Shown here: in pieces, positions 42,199 through 51,468 of the stretch
Layout of the letters: each line of letters starts with the position of its first letter
Position numbering within the stretch: position 1 is the first letter of the stretch
NCBI GenBank assembly: GCA_003167365.1
Contig: PMTM01000004.1
Location: 124,001 to 188,000 of the forward strand
From: Spartobacteria bacterium
Lineage (GTDB): Bacteria; Verrucomicrobiota; Verrucomicrobiia; Chthoniobacterales; UBA10450
DNA length: 64,000 nt
Reading direction: 5' to 3'
Translations under genes and position numbers: made by a program
Notes under the pieces: generated by a model
Databases searched by the model: none
Told to the model about the DNA's origin: nothing
What the model saw: the letters and a program-made list of their open reading frames with translations, nothing else

Positions 42199-44325
42199 AT
42201 GCATTGGTTATACCGCCATCGCGTCATCATCCTGGCGGGAATCTGCGTGGTCTGCACTGCATGCGTTGTGCTCGTTCGCGAAATTCCGTCAGTGCCGTTT
42301 TTTTCCACGGTCTGGTCGAGCGAGCAGGCCTTCCAGGATTTGATGATCCGCGAAGGACGCAAGACTGCGACCAGACCCGACTTCCTATTTGTCGGCATCG
42401 ACCAAAGCACCTTGCAATTGCCGCCGCTGACACCGGACGAATTGGCCAACAGTCGCGCGATGCAATTGATGACCGAGCGGCCATTCCCCTGGTCGCGCGA
42501 AGTTTGGGCGCTCTTGCTCGACCGGCTATTTCAGGCGGGTGCGCGCGTGGTCATGTTCGATCTGGTTTGCAATCCGCCCAACGACGGCGACCTCGCATTT
42601 CACGCCGCGCTCGATCGCTATCGCGATAAGGTAGTTCTGGGCGCGAACTTCGATTTCTCGGAAGCGTCGCAAGGCGGCGGGGGATTTGCGCAGGCAGTCG
42701 TGCCCGACTCAATCCTTATTCCCCCGCCACAAATACAAGACGATCGCGTCGGCTATGTAACCTTTTTTGCCGATCGGCTCGATCAAAAAATCCGCGCGGC
42801 GCGTTACACAGTGACGGACATGCAGTTAGGTCAAATGCCACCTCAACCGGGCGAGTTTGCCAATGAATCGCTTTCGGCGCGCGGTCTTGAAAAAATGGGG
42901 CGAGGCGCGGATGTGCCGCGTGATCTAAATGCACACTTGATCAGATTCAGCGCGCTGGACGCTTATCGTCCGCTGCCGCTTTACGAACTCTTCGATGCGA
43001 AATTCTGGCACCAGAATTATGCGGACGGCGCTTTCTTCAAGGACAAGATCATCGTCATAGGTCCCTCCGCGCAGGTGACACACGACGTCGAAGACACGCC
43101 GCTCAGTCCGGAAACGCCGGGGCCGACCTTGCATCTGCACGCCATGGCGGCGGCGCTGGACCACGAGTTCCTGAGCAACACGACACTGACCACAGATTAC
43201 GCGCTCGTTTGCATCGCAGGTATTCTGGCGTGGGTTGTGGTCGCCTTTGTCCGACGGCCGCTGCTCTCCATTCTGATCATGGTTGTAATCGGCGCAGCGT
43301 ATTTGGAAGCGGTGCGACTGTTTTACGATCGGGCCGGACTTTTCGTGCTCACCGTTCCGGTCCTGGCCACGTTTCTGATCAGTGGCGCGTTCTCGTTGGG
43401 CTTCGAGTATGCCCTGGAAAGAATCGAGAAACTGCGCACTCGCCGGACGCTCGAACGCTACGTGTCGAAGAATCTGGTTAAGGAGATTCTGGAGAATCCG
43501 GACAGCTACTACCACTCGCTCCTCGGCGTGCGTGTTCCAGCCACGGTCTTGTTCTCCGATCTCGTCGGTTTCACGACCTTATCTGAGAAAGCCGACCCAG
43601 AGGCGTTGGTGAAACAACTGAACGAGTATCTCACCCAGATGACTGCGGTCGTTTTCGAGAACGGCGGCACGCTCGATAAATTTATTGGCGACGCCATCAT
43701 GTGCGTGTGGGGAAATGTAAAGAGCTTCGGTGTCGCGGAGGACGCGAGGCACGCGGCGCGAACTGCACTTGGGATGCGGCGCGCGCTGGAGAAGTTGAAC
43801 CAAGGATGGCGTGCGGAAGGCCGGATGGGACTCGGCATGGGCATCGGCATCAACCAGGGCGAAGTCATTGTCGGCAATATCGGTTCGCACGAACGCATGG
43901 ATCCCACCGTGATCGGGGACTCGGTCAATCTTGCTTCACGGCTGGAAGGTCTTACTCGCATTTATGGCGTCGATATCCTGATCGGACCGACGGCAACTGA
44001 GTTTGTTCGCGACGAGTTCCATCTCAAGAGCATCGCGCGGGTGCAGGTGAAAGGAAAAAGTGAGCCGGTGGATGTCTCCACGCTGATCGGTTCGCGAAAT
44101 GAGGATGTCGATCCGGAGTTGCTGAAGTGGCTCGAAGCTTACGAAGAAGGCATTCTGAAATTCCGGCAGCGCGATTTCAACCAGGCGAAAATTCTTTTCT
44201 CACGCTTCCTCGAATTTTATCCGGACGATTTTCTTGCCAAAACGTACCTCGAACGCGCTCTCGAGTACGAGCAACAGCCGCCGGACGAAGCCTGGAACGC
44301 AGTCGAGGTGTTCAAGAAAAAATAG
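42199..44325 (+). CDS. CHASE2-domain adenylate cyclase with C-terminal repeats
   Basis: A 708-aa membrane cyclase. After a signal-anchor helix, a CHASE2 extracellular sensor covers about 30-330 (FVGIDQSTL, PFPWSREVWALLLDRLFQAGARVVMFDL). Three transmembrane segments follow (about 332-410), then a class III cyclase domain (about 440-640) with metal Asp residues in VLFSDLVGF near 450 and FIGDAIMCVWG near 495, and NLASRLEG near 578. The base-specifying Lys in LDKFIGD favours ATP. A C-terminal tail near 660-700 looks TPR-like. It is monocistronic. Confidence 0.92.
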   Translation: MHWLYRHRVIILAGICVVCTACVVLVREIPSVPFFSTVWSSEQAFQDLMIREGRKTATRPDFLFVGIDQSTLQLPPLTPDELANSRAMQLMTERPFPWSREVWALLLDRLFQAGARVVMFDLVCNPPNDGDLAFHAALDRYRDKVVLGANFDFSEASQGGGGFAQAVVPDSILIPPPQIQDDRVGYVTFFADRLDQKIRAARYTVTDMQLGQMPPQPGEFANESLSARGLEKMGRGADVPRDLNAHLIRFSALDAYRPLPLYELFDAKFWHQNYADGAFFKDKIIVIGPSAQVTHDVEDTPLSPETPGPTLHLHAMAAALDHEFLSNTTLTTDYALVCIAGILAWVVVAFVRRPLLSILIMVVIGAAYLEAVRLFYDRAGLFVLTVPVLATFLISGAFSLGFEYALERIEKLRTRRTLERYVSKNLVKEILENPDSYYHSLLGVRVPATVLFSDLVGFTTLSEKADPEALVKQLNEYLTQMTAVVFENGGTLDKFIGDAIMCVWGNVKSFGVAEDARHAARTALGMRRALEKLNQGWRAEGRMGLGMGIGINQGEVIVGNIGSHERMDPTVIGDSVNLASRLEGLTRIYGVDILIGPTATEFVRDEFHLKSIARVQVKGKSEPVDVSTLIGSRNEDVDPELLKWLEAYEEGILKFRQRDFNQAKILFSRFLEFYPDDFLAKTYLERALEYEQQPPDEAWNAVEVFKKK

Positions 44326-44383
44326 AACCAAGCGGCTTCGCACAAAGTCCACAAAGGACACAAAGAAGTATTTGAACGAAATA

Positions 44384-44682
44384 GAACCGCGGATTGCGCG
44401 CCACGGCGGGCAGGCAGCGGATTGCGCGGATAAAGAGCGTTTTGCTCCTCGCGTTGTCATCCTGAATCCGCCTTAGGCGGATGAAGGATCTCTCACAAGG
44501 TTGCAGAGCGTTCTATGTCCGCGAGGGAATCCAAGCTTCGATTGTGAGGTCCCTCGCTCCGCTCGGGATGACACGGGTTTTTAATTAAGGTTGTCATTAG
44601 AACATCCTGCGCACGATCAACACATTTTAGAAAATCCGCGACCATCCGCTGCCTGCCCGCCGTGGCGGGTAATCCGCGGTTC
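44384..44682. repeat. Nested inverted repeat enclosing a family A copy
   Basis: Arms at 44384-44431 and 44634-44682 (GAACCGCGGATTGCGCGCCA and its inverted counterpart, about 48 bp, ~85-90% match) enclose ~200 bp that includes a family A copy at 44455-44573. One palindrome family appears to have landed inside another. A worn piece of the arm occurs near 9763-9785. Confidence 0.82.
44455..44573. repeat. Repeat family A copy (A8), complete
   Basis: TGTCATCCTGAATCCGCCTT at the left and CCGCTCGGGATGACA at the right, with the central block GCGTTCTATGTCCGCGAGGG, followed by the tail GGGTTTTTAATTAAGG, ATTAGAACATCC and CGATCAACA. It is one of the best full-length copies. Confidence 0.9.
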
Positions 44683-44732
44683 AAAAATTCGTTGGGGTAG
44701 CGCAGCGCGCAGTCTCGGCGTAAAGACACGGC

Positions 44733-46124
44733 GTGACAGAGGCGCCGCGAAAATTTCATTTTCTGGGCATTTGCGGAACGGCGATGGGTTCGGTCGCTGC
44801 GGCGCTGCGCGAACGCGGGTTCGCGGTCACTGGCTCGGACGAAAATATTTATCCGCCGATGTCGACCTTTCTGGAAGAGAAAGGCATCGCGCTTTATCAG
44901 GATTATCGCGCGGAAAATATTCCGGCCGACGCCGATGTGGTGGTGATCGGCAACGCGATGAAGCGCGGCAATCCGGAAGTCGAAACCGTCCTCAATCGGA
45001 AACTTTTCTATCTCTCGTTGCCGGAAGTTCTGAAAAATTATTTCCTGCGCGACCGGCATAATCTCGTGGTCAGCGGCACGCATGGCAAAACCACCACGAC
45101 CGCGCTGCTCGCCTGGATGATGGAAACGGCGGGGCTCAACCCGGGTTATCTCATCGGCGGCATTCCGAAAAATCTCGGACAAGGCGCGCGGCTGAACGAT
45201 TCGAAATTTTTCGTGATCGAAGGCGACGAATACGACACCGCGTTTTTCGACAAGCGTTCGAAGTTCATTCATTACCTGCCCGAGCTGCTGATCGTGAACA
45301 ACATCGAATTCGATCACGCCGACATCTTTAACAATCTCGACGAAATCAAACTGAGCTTCCGGCGTTTGCTCAACATCGTGCCGCAAAACGGCATGGTGCT
45401 GTTGAACGGCGACGATCCGAACTGCGTGGAAGTCGGCAAGGATTGCCGCGCGCAAATGGTCGAGGTCGGCTTTTCCAAAAACTGCGCGGAGCGAATTCGC
45501 GACGTCGCTTATTCCGCCGATGGATCGCGGTTCACGCTCGGCGACGATACCTTTGAAGTTCCGCTGATCGGCGAGTTCAATGTGCGCAACGCCGCCATGG
45601 CCGCGAGTGCCGCGCGTTTTTATCGCGTGCCCAAAGCGAAGATCGACCAGGCGCTCGCCAGTTTTTTGGGAATCGCGCGCCGGCAGGAAATCCGCGGCAA
45701 AGCGCGCGGCGTAACGGTGATCGACGACTTTGGGCATCATCCCACCGCGATCGCGCAAACGCTCCAAGCGCTTCGCCATCGTTATCCCGGTCATCGGCTT
45801 TGGGCGATTTTCGAACCACGCTCGAACACGACGCGCCGCGCCGTTTTTCAACAGGAATTGCCGGACGCGCTAAAACTCGCCGACGGTGTTTTCATCTCAC
45901 AGGTAGCGAAGATCGAGCAAATCCCGGAAGACGATCGCTTGAATCCGGAAGCGGTCATCAGTGCAATCGCCGAGGCCGGCCGGCCGGCGTTCTACGAAGA
46001 GAACGCCGACGCGATTGTCGATCGCATCGTGCCGATGTTGCAGCCGAAAGATGTCGTAACGGTGTTCAGCAACGGCGGATTCGATGGGATCCACGAGAAG
46101 CTGCTCGCAAGGTTGAATGAATAG
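44733..46124 (+). CDS. mpl: UDP-MurNAc:L-alanyl-gamma-D-Glu-meso-DAP ligase
   Basis: Mpl reattaches recycled tripeptide to UDP-MurNAc. The 463-aa Mur-ligase-fold protein has the N-terminal FLGICGTAMGSVAAALRERG, the ATP loop SGTHGKTTTTALLAW near 112, IEGDEYDTAFFDKRSKF near 160, NNIEFDHADIF near 189 and DDFGHHPTAI near 331. It uses a GTG start at 44733. The stop codon TAG is shared with the first base of a family B repeat. Confidence 0.93.
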   Translation: MTEAPRKFHFLGICGTAMGSVAAALRERGFAVTGSDENIYPPMSTFLEEKGIALYQDYRAENIPADADVVVIGNAMKRGNPEVETVLNRKLFYLSLPEVLKNYFLRDRHNLVVSGTHGKTTTTALLAWMMETAGLNPGYLIGGIPKNLGQGARLNDSKFFVIEGDEYDTAFFDKRSKFIHYLPELLIVNNIEFDHADIFNNLDEIKLSFRRLLNIVPQNGMVLLNGDDPNCVEVGKDCRAQMVEVGFSKNCAERIRDVAYSADGSRFTLGDDTFEVPLIGEFNVRNAAMAASAARFYRVPKAKIDQALASFLGIARRQEIRGKARGVTVIDDFGHHPTAIAQTLQALRHRYPGHRLWAIFEPRSNTTRRAVFQQELPDALKLADGVFISQVAKIEQIPEDDRLNPEAVISAIAEAGRPAFYEENADAIVDRIVPMLQPKDVVTVFSNGGFDGIHEKLLARLNE

Positions 46125-46198
46125 GTAGGGACAGATCTCCGAGCTGTCCGACTTATTTTCCGGAAATTCGTCGGACGCTTCGGAGAAACGTCCCTACC
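46124..46198. repeat. Repeat family B copy (B3) at two convergent stop codons
   Basis: GGTAGGGACAGATCTCCGAG on the left and CTTCGGAGAAACGTCCCTAC on the right. It holds the last base of the mpl stop at its left end and the stop of the SnoaL-like gene at its right end (46194-46196), so the whole convergent gap is made of the repeat. Confidence 0.9.
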
Positions 46199-46643
46199 TG
46201 GCTGCCGAGGTGTGATCGTGCACGATCCGCCAGCCTTCGGCGTTTCGGCGAAAAATTAATGTGAACCGGCCGTGCGGTTCATCCTTTGAGCGTTTCAGTT
46301 TCCAACGGCCGAGCGCGATAGCGGCGTCGCGGCCGAGAGGCGTAATTTCCAGATCGGAAAAAGTAAGCGCGCCCATTTTCTCGCGATCGGAATATTTTTT
46401 CTTGTAACGATCGCGCACCGTCTGCCAGCCGAGGGTGACGGTGTCTTCGGAAACGAACGTGGTCGATCTGGCGCGAGCGTAACCATTCATGAAGCCGTCG
46501 ATGTCGCCGCGGTTCCACGCTTCCTGTTGTGCTTGGAGGACCGCGCGGATTTGGTCAGTGGTCGAAGGCGCGGCGAATGCGGGAATGTTTACTGCGGCCA
46601 GAAAGATCACGGCCAAAATGAAAACGGGAATCGACCGGACCAT
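46194..46643 (-). CDS. SnoaL/DUF4440-like secreted protein
   Basis: A 149-aa exported protein with a signal peptide (about 1-24, IPAFA) and a SnoaL-like/DUF4440 fold: QIRAVLQAQQEAWNRGDIDGFMNGYARA, TVRDRYKKKYSDREKMG, and RDAAIALGRWKLKR. Proteins of this fold vary widely (isomerase, ligand-binding). The ATG at 46643 precedes the signal peptide; the frame is open upstream through a repeat. The catalytic residues typical of ketosteroid isomerases are not clear. Confidence 0.82.
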   Translation of the reverse strand: MVRSIPVFILAVIFLAAVNIPAFAAPSTTDQIRAVLQAQQEAWNRGDIDGFMNGYARARSTTFVSEDTVTLGWQTVRDRYKKKYSDREKMGALTFSDLEITPLGRDAAIALGRWKLKRSKDEPHGRFTLIFRRNAEGWRIVHDHTSAAR

Positions 46644-46746
46644 CGACAATTCATTTAGCGCACGACAGCCTCTTGTCGAGTTTGCTGAAGATGAAGAGTG
46701 TTGATCGTGCACTGGGGTTCTAATGACCATCCTTAATTAAAACCCG

Positions 46747-46873
46747 TGTCATCCCGAGTTGCGCAGACAGCGAGGGACCTCACAATCGCAGCTTGGATTC
46801 TCTTCCGCCATAAAGGACGCCGACGAAGTTTATGAGAGATCCTTCATCCGCCTAAAGCGGATTCAGGATGACA
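46747..46873. repeat. Repeat family A copy (A9)
   Basis: TGTCATCCCGAGTTGCGCAG on the left, ATTCAGGATGACA on the right. It runs opposite to copy A8, and the tail block (GTTGATCGTGCA..CTAATGACCATCC) lies on its left side at about 46700-46740. Confidence 0.88.
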
Positions 46874-46893
46874 ATCGCGTGATTGAATGAGTA

Positions 46894-46968
46894 GGTAGGG
46901 ACAGATCTCCGAGCTGTCCGACTTATTTTCCGGAGATTCGTCGGACGTTTCGGAGAAACGTCCCTACC
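46894..46968. repeat. Repeat family B copy (B4)
   Basis: This 75-bp copy differs from B3 at only two positions. The flanks (TTGAATGA before, CTGGC and GCCGA after) also match B3, so B4 looks like a recent copy that took part of the mpl 3' end along. A GCAGGCGACACGCCTGC palindrome follows at about 46980. Confidence 0.88.
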
Positions 46969-47063
46969 TGGCCGCCGATGCAGGCGACACGCCTGCCTCT
47001 ACCGTTCGTTTCCCTCTGGGCGAAGCAGGTTGACCATGATATACTGACCACGTAAATACGCAC

Positions 47064-49460
47064 GTGCTGAGACCTTTTTGCGTAGTCATAATCTTGTTCG
47101 CCGGATCGACTGGCGTTTTTGGCCAGGTCGCGCCCGGCGAAGCGCCGCCTTCGTCGGCGATCGCATTAGCCACTCCGCCTCCGGCTGCAAGCGCACTGGC
47201 GGGCGCGCCGCAGATGGTGCGATTGCAATTCCCGAACAGCGACGTCGCCGACATCCTGCATCTCTACGAGCAGCTCACCGGCAAGAAGCTGGTCGTGGAC
47301 AATTTTGTTCAGGGCAAAATCAACATCTTCATCAGCAAAGACGTTCCGCGCGAGGAAGCGGTCAAGATCATCGAGATGAACCTGCTCATGAACGGCTTTT
47401 CGCTTGTGCCTGCGGAAAACGACATCGTCAAAGTCATCGGCACCGGGAGAAATCCGCGCACGACCGGTGTGCCGGTCATTTCCGATGAATCGGAAATTCC
47501 GTCCGGCGATCACGTGATCAGTTTTCTTTTCAAGCTCCGTTATGCAGACGCGACCGAGTTGCAGCAGGTCCTCAACCAATATTTGCAGCCGGCGCAACCG
47601 TACACCTCGATCCTGGCGTTGCCGAAAGCGTCGAGTGTTTTGGTCACGGAGAATTCCAGTGTCATTCGCAGCCTCGTCCACATCGTCGATCAGATCGACG
47701 TGCCGCCGGCCGAAGTGGTGAGCGAGTTCATCAAACTCGAACGCGCCGACGCCAGCAAGGTCGTCGATATGTTGAGCGATATTTTCGAGAAAGGGCAGTC
47801 GCCCAATGCCAAGACGGGGCCGGGCGGCGTTCGTGCCGCGCGAGCGCCGGTGCCGCAACAGATTTCGGCGGCGGAGGGCGAACCGGGCGCGATGACCGCG
47901 TTGACCGCGCTTTCGGAGGACTCGGTTGTGGTCGGCAAAATCAAGATCACGGCGGACGTACGCACGAACCGCATTCATGTCGTCACCCGTCCGATCAACA
48001 TGCCGTTCATCCGGAAATTGATCGGCGAGTTCGACGCCAACGTGGAGTTTGCCAAACCGGTCACGCGTCCGTTGAAATACATTTCGGCCGGCGAGATTTT
48101 GCCGGTGCTCGTGCAAGCTTTGACTGAGCCGGGCAGCGAGCAAAAAGGCGGGGAAGGTGGAGCTGCTCAAAATCTCGCTCCGCAACAACAGCAGCGCCGC
48201 AACACGACGAGCGGCGCCAACGGTCAGAACGGCGGCACGAGCGGCACGGGGAGTACGGGAAGCGATAGCAGCGGCGGCAACCTCAACGTTTCAGAAGAAC
48301 TTTCCACCACTGCCGTCGATACCACGCCCAAGGCGGTCACGGTTGGAAATGCCAAGATCATCGCCGACCAGCGCGCGAACTCGATCATTATGCTTGGCAA
48401 CCGCGAAGTGGTGATGAAGGTCCAGAAGATTCTCGACGAGATGGACGTGAAAGCGCCGCAGGTCGCGATCAGCACCGTGATCGGCGAGTTGACGCTGAAC
48501 AACGACGAAGAATTCGGCGTCGATTATTTTTTGCGACTCAAGAAAGCAGCTCAGTTTACAAACAATGGTCTTACTGCGCCTTTACCGGGAGTGACCACGA
48601 CCACAGGCAATACGGTGACCGACGCAAATGGAGTGGTCAACAGCACAGGCCCGACAACTACTACAAATCCTGCAGGGTTATTTAATCCAGCGAATCTCGG
48701 GACGTTTACTCAGCTTGCTAGCGCGGCAACTACCGGCACAAACGTTTATGCGGCCGCCGGCAGCACCTTATCGGCGGTTGTGCATCTTCTTGATTCGACG
48801 GGGAGGTTTAAGGTGATTTCGCGGCCGATGGTTTTCACGAGCAACAACAAGAAAGCGATCATCGCTTCTGGAACTGAGATTCCTGTGCCTGTCAGCACGC
48901 TCTCTTCCATCGTTAATACCAATGCTACGAATGGCACGAATGTCGGTCAGCAATCGAGCATTGAATTCAAGAAGGTAGCGCTGCAACTCGAAGTGGTTCC
49001 GCTAATCAATTCGGAGAAGGAGGTTTCGCTCGATATTTTGCAAAAGGTCGACAGTCTCGCTGGTACGACCATCGTCGATGGCAATTCCATTCCGAATATT
49101 GCGACGCGTTATATTCGCACCAATGTGGCCGCTGCCAATGGATCGACGATCATCCTTGGTGGTCTAATCACTGAAAGCAAACAGAAGAATACGACGGGAT
49201 TACCGGTCCTCGATCGCATCCCCTGGGTGGGTTCGCTATTTCGCAGTACAACGAACACGACAAGTCGTGCGGAGTTAATTGTGCTAATGCGTCCAGAGGT
49301 GACGTTGACCAATCTCGATCTCTACCGCTTGCGCGTGAAGAATGAGCAAAGGGTGCACATGGGCTCTGATCTCAATGAGGAAGAAAAGCTGACGCCGGAA
49401 AAAACCGGCAAGGAATTGCCGCCGCCCGATTTGCCGCCAGATTTGCCGCCACAGAAATGA
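47064..49460 (+). CDS. gspD: Type II secretion / type IV pilus secretin (GspD-like)
   Basis: A 798-aa outer-membrane secretin with a signal peptide (about 1-21). N0/N1-type domains begin near LQFPNSDVADILHLYEQLTGKKLVV (residue ~53), with repeated N domains (SGDHVISFLFKLRYADATELQQVLNQYL) to about 420. A low-complexity Gly/Ser/Asn/Gln loop lies near 370-410, and the C-terminal pore domain (about 500-770) contains VISRPMVFTSNNKKAIIASGTEIPV and TIILGGLITES. The start is a GTG. It overlaps gspE by 4 bp. Other T2SS genes (gspF, gspG) are not in the window. Confidence 0.93.
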   Translation: MLRPFCVVIILFAGSTGVFGQVAPGEAPPSSAIALATPPPAASALAGAPQMVRLQFPNSDVADILHLYEQLTGKKLVVDNFVQGKINIFISKDVPREEAVKIIEMNLLMNGFSLVPAENDIVKVIGTGRNPRTTGVPVISDESEIPSGDHVISFLFKLRYADATELQQVLNQYLQPAQPYTSILALPKASSVLVTENSSVIRSLVHIVDQIDVPPAEVVSEFIKLERADASKVVDMLSDIFEKGQSPNAKTGPGGVRAARAPVPQQISAAEGEPGAMTALTALSEDSVVVGKIKITADVRTNRIHVVTRPINMPFIRKLIGEFDANVEFAKPVTRPLKYISAGEILPVLVQALTEPGSEQKGGEGGAAQNLAPQQQQRRNTTSGANGQNGGTSGTGSTGSDSSGGNLNVSEELSTTAVDTTPKAVTVGNAKIIADQRANSIIMLGNREVVMKVQKILDEMDVKAPQVAISTVIGELTLNNDEEFGVDYFLRLKKAAQFTNNGLTAPLPGVTTTTGNTVTDANGVVNSTGPTTTTNPAGLFNPANLGTFTQLASAATTGTNVYAAAGSTLSAVVHLLDSTGRFKVISRPMVFTSNNKKAIIASGTEIPVPVSTLSSIVNTNATNGTNVGQQSSIEFKKVALQLEVVPLINSEKEVSLDILQKVDSLAGTTIVDGNSIPNIATRYIRTNVAAANGSTIILGGLITESKQKNTTGLPVLDRIPWVGSLFRSTTNTTSRAELIVLMRPEVTLTNLDLYRLRVKNEQRVHMGSDLNEEEKLTPEKTGKELPPPDLPPDLPPQK

Positions 49461-51196
49461 GGTCGCCGGCCAACCAGTCGATTATCGATCTGTTGCTCGC
49501 GGGTGGTGTACCTACGCAGGAAGAAGCGATCGAACTCGCGCAGAATCTCAATGGCGGTTCGTGGGTCGCGCAGGTGATCGATTCCGGCAAAGTGAACGAG
49601 GAACGTTTCCTCGGAGCGATCGGAGATTTCTTCCGCGTGCCCCTGGTCTCGCTCGATCCCAAGGCCATCGATCGCCAGACGTTGTCGCTCTTGCCGAGCC
49701 GTTTCGTTTTTCAACATCACATTTTGCCGGTTGAAGTGAGGGAGAACTCGGTCGTGCTCGCGACCTACGATCTTTTCAACTCGACCGGCCGCCAGCTCGC
49801 GTCGCAGCTCTTGAAGAAGCCGGCGGAATGGGTGCTGGTGCCGCGCCCGCAAATTCTGCGCGCGATGAAAATGCTTTACGGCGTGGGCGCGGAAACGTTC
49901 GACGAAATCCTGAAGACGAACCGCGCGTTCGAAGCGTTGCAGGACATTGAGATAAGCACCGACCTGAACGCAGACGATCCGGAGGCGTCGGTGGTCAAGT
50001 TTGTGAACCAGATTATTCGCGAAGCGATCATCGAGCGCGCGACCGACATTCACGTGGAGCCGCTGGAAAACGATTTGCGGATTCGTTATCGAATCGACGG
50101 CATCCTGCACGAAGTGGCGGTGCCGCCGCAGTTGCGCGTGCTGCAATCGGCCATCATCTCGCGTTTGAAAGTGATGGCGCACATGGACATCGCCGAGCGG
50201 CGTTTGCCGCAGGATGGACGCATCAATTTGCAATCGACCAATCAGAACATCGACGTGCGCGTCTCGACCATCCCGACCGTGAACGGCGAGTCGATCAGTT
50301 TGCGTTTACTCACCCGCACCGAGCAGCAATTCGGATTCGATCGGCTGGATATGAGCGATAAGCAAGAGCGCGTCGTTCGCAATCTGCTCGCGCTGTCGAA
50401 CGGAATCATTTTGCTCACCGGCCCGACCGGTTGCGGCAAGTCGACCTCGCTTTATTGCTTCCTCACCAGCATCAACTCAGTGCAGCGCCGCATCATCACG
50501 ATCGAAGAACCGGTCGAGTACCGGTTGCCCGGCGTGTCGCAGATCGATGTGAAACCGGAGATCGACCTGACGTTTGCAAAAGGTCTGCGCCACATTCTGC
50601 GTCAGGACCCGAACGTCGTCATGGTCGGCGAGATTCGCGACGTGGAGACGGCGGACATCTCGATCCGCGCCGCCATGACCGGTCACCTTGTCTTCAGCAC
50701 GTTGCACACGAACGATGCGGTCGGCGGCATCACGCGCTTGCTCGACATGGACGTGGAGCCGTTCTTGCTCGCGTCTGTCGTGAAAGCGTTTATCGCGCAA
50801 CGGCTCGTCCGTACGATCTGCTCGGAATGCTCGCAGATGGTCGACTATCCGAGAGAGTATTTGGCCGAGATCGCTTTTCCGCTGAGAGACCTCGGCACGC
50901 AATTTCTGCGCGGCGCGGGCTGCGATCATTGCCGGCAGACCGGTTATCAAGGGCGCGCGGCTATCTATGAAATTTGTGTTATTACGGAGCCGCTTCGGAA
51001 AATGATCATGCAGAAGCGCGACGGCGGCGAGCTCAAGCAGTGCGCGGTCGCCGAAGGCATGGAAACTTTGCGGCAAGACGGCTGGCGTCGCGTCGCCCAA
51101 GGCATGACCACGATTGAAGAAGTTGTCCGCGTCACCCAAACCGATGAAGTGATGGCCGAGACGACCGAAGAAGCCCAGCCGGTCGTGGCCGGGTAG
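49457..51196 (+). CDS. gspE: Type II secretion / pilus assembly ATPase (GspE/PilB-like)
   Basis: The 579-aa ATPase has an N-terminal GspE-N/PilB-type domain (about 20-150, VIDSGKVNEERFLGAIGDFFRVPLV) and the AAA-like motor with Walker A TGPTGCGKSTSLY near 321, the Asp box EEPVEYRLPG, Walker B MVGEIRDVETADI near 395 and the His box AMTGHLVFSTLHTND. A C-terminal tetracysteine zinc motif (CSECSQ..GCDHCRQTGYQGR) lies near 454-493. It couples by an ATGA overlap to gspD. It could drive secretion or pilus assembly. Confidence 0.94.
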   Translation: MRSPANQSIIDLLLAGGVPTQEEAIELAQNLNGGSWVAQVIDSGKVNEERFLGAIGDFFRVPLVSLDPKAIDRQTLSLLPSRFVFQHHILPVEVRENSVVLATYDLFNSTGRQLASQLLKKPAEWVLVPRPQILRAMKMLYGVGAETFDEILKTNRAFEALQDIEISTDLNADDPEASVVKFVNQIIREAIIERATDIHVEPLENDLRIRYRIDGILHEVAVPPQLRVLQSAIISRLKVMAHMDIAERRLPQDGRINLQSTNQNIDVRVSTIPTVNGESISLRLLTRTEQQFGFDRLDMSDKQERVVRNLLALSNGIILLTGPTGCGKSTSLYCFLTSINSVQRRIITIEEPVEYRLPGVSQIDVKPEIDLTFAKGLRHILRQDPNVVMVGEIRDVETADISIRAAMTGHLVFSTLHTNDAVGGITRLLDMDVEPFLLASVVKAFIAQRLVRTICSECSQMVDYPREYLAEIAFPLRDLGTQFLRGAGCDHCRQTGYQGRAAIYEICVITEPLRKMIMQKRDGGELKQCAVAEGMETLRQDGWRRVAQGMTTIEEVVRVTQTDEVMAETTEEAQPVVAG

Positions 51197-51265
51197 TCGG
51201 CGCGTAATCGACGCACGACGATCAGTTTCCTTAGTTCCCAAACAAGCTGACAATCACCAACGCGT

Positions 51266-51373
51266 TGTCATCCCGAGCGGAGCGAGGGACCTCGCAATCG
51301 AAGTTTGGACGCGCTTGTTAGTTAGTGTGATCGATGAGCTTAAGGGGGGGCCTTCACTCCGTTCAGGATGACA
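51266..51373. repeat. Repeat family A copy (A10)
   Basis: TGTCATCCCGAGCGGAGCGA on the left, then GACCTCGCAATCGAAGTTTG, with GTTCAGGATGACA on the right. It follows gspE by about 70 bp. Confidence 0.88.
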
Positions 51374-51401
51374 GCGCACGCGGGGAACGACGATCGTGGG
51401 T

Positions 51402-51468
51402 AGGTGCTCCAATGACCATCCAAGGCTAAAACGCGTTGTCATCCCGAGCGGATAGCGAGGGACCTCGC
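51402..51468. repeat. Left inverted repeat of the GIY-YIG unit (family A half-copy)
   Basis: AGGTGCTCCAATGACCATCC is followed by TGTCATCCCGAGCGGATAGC and then GAGGGACCTCGC. It is the inverted match (~85%) of 51910-51973. The repeat ends one base before the GIY-YIG stop codon. Confidence 0.88.

Noticed and set aside
44493-45851. 452-aa ORF antisense to mpl
   Set aside because: Shadow frame; includes repeat-derived residues.
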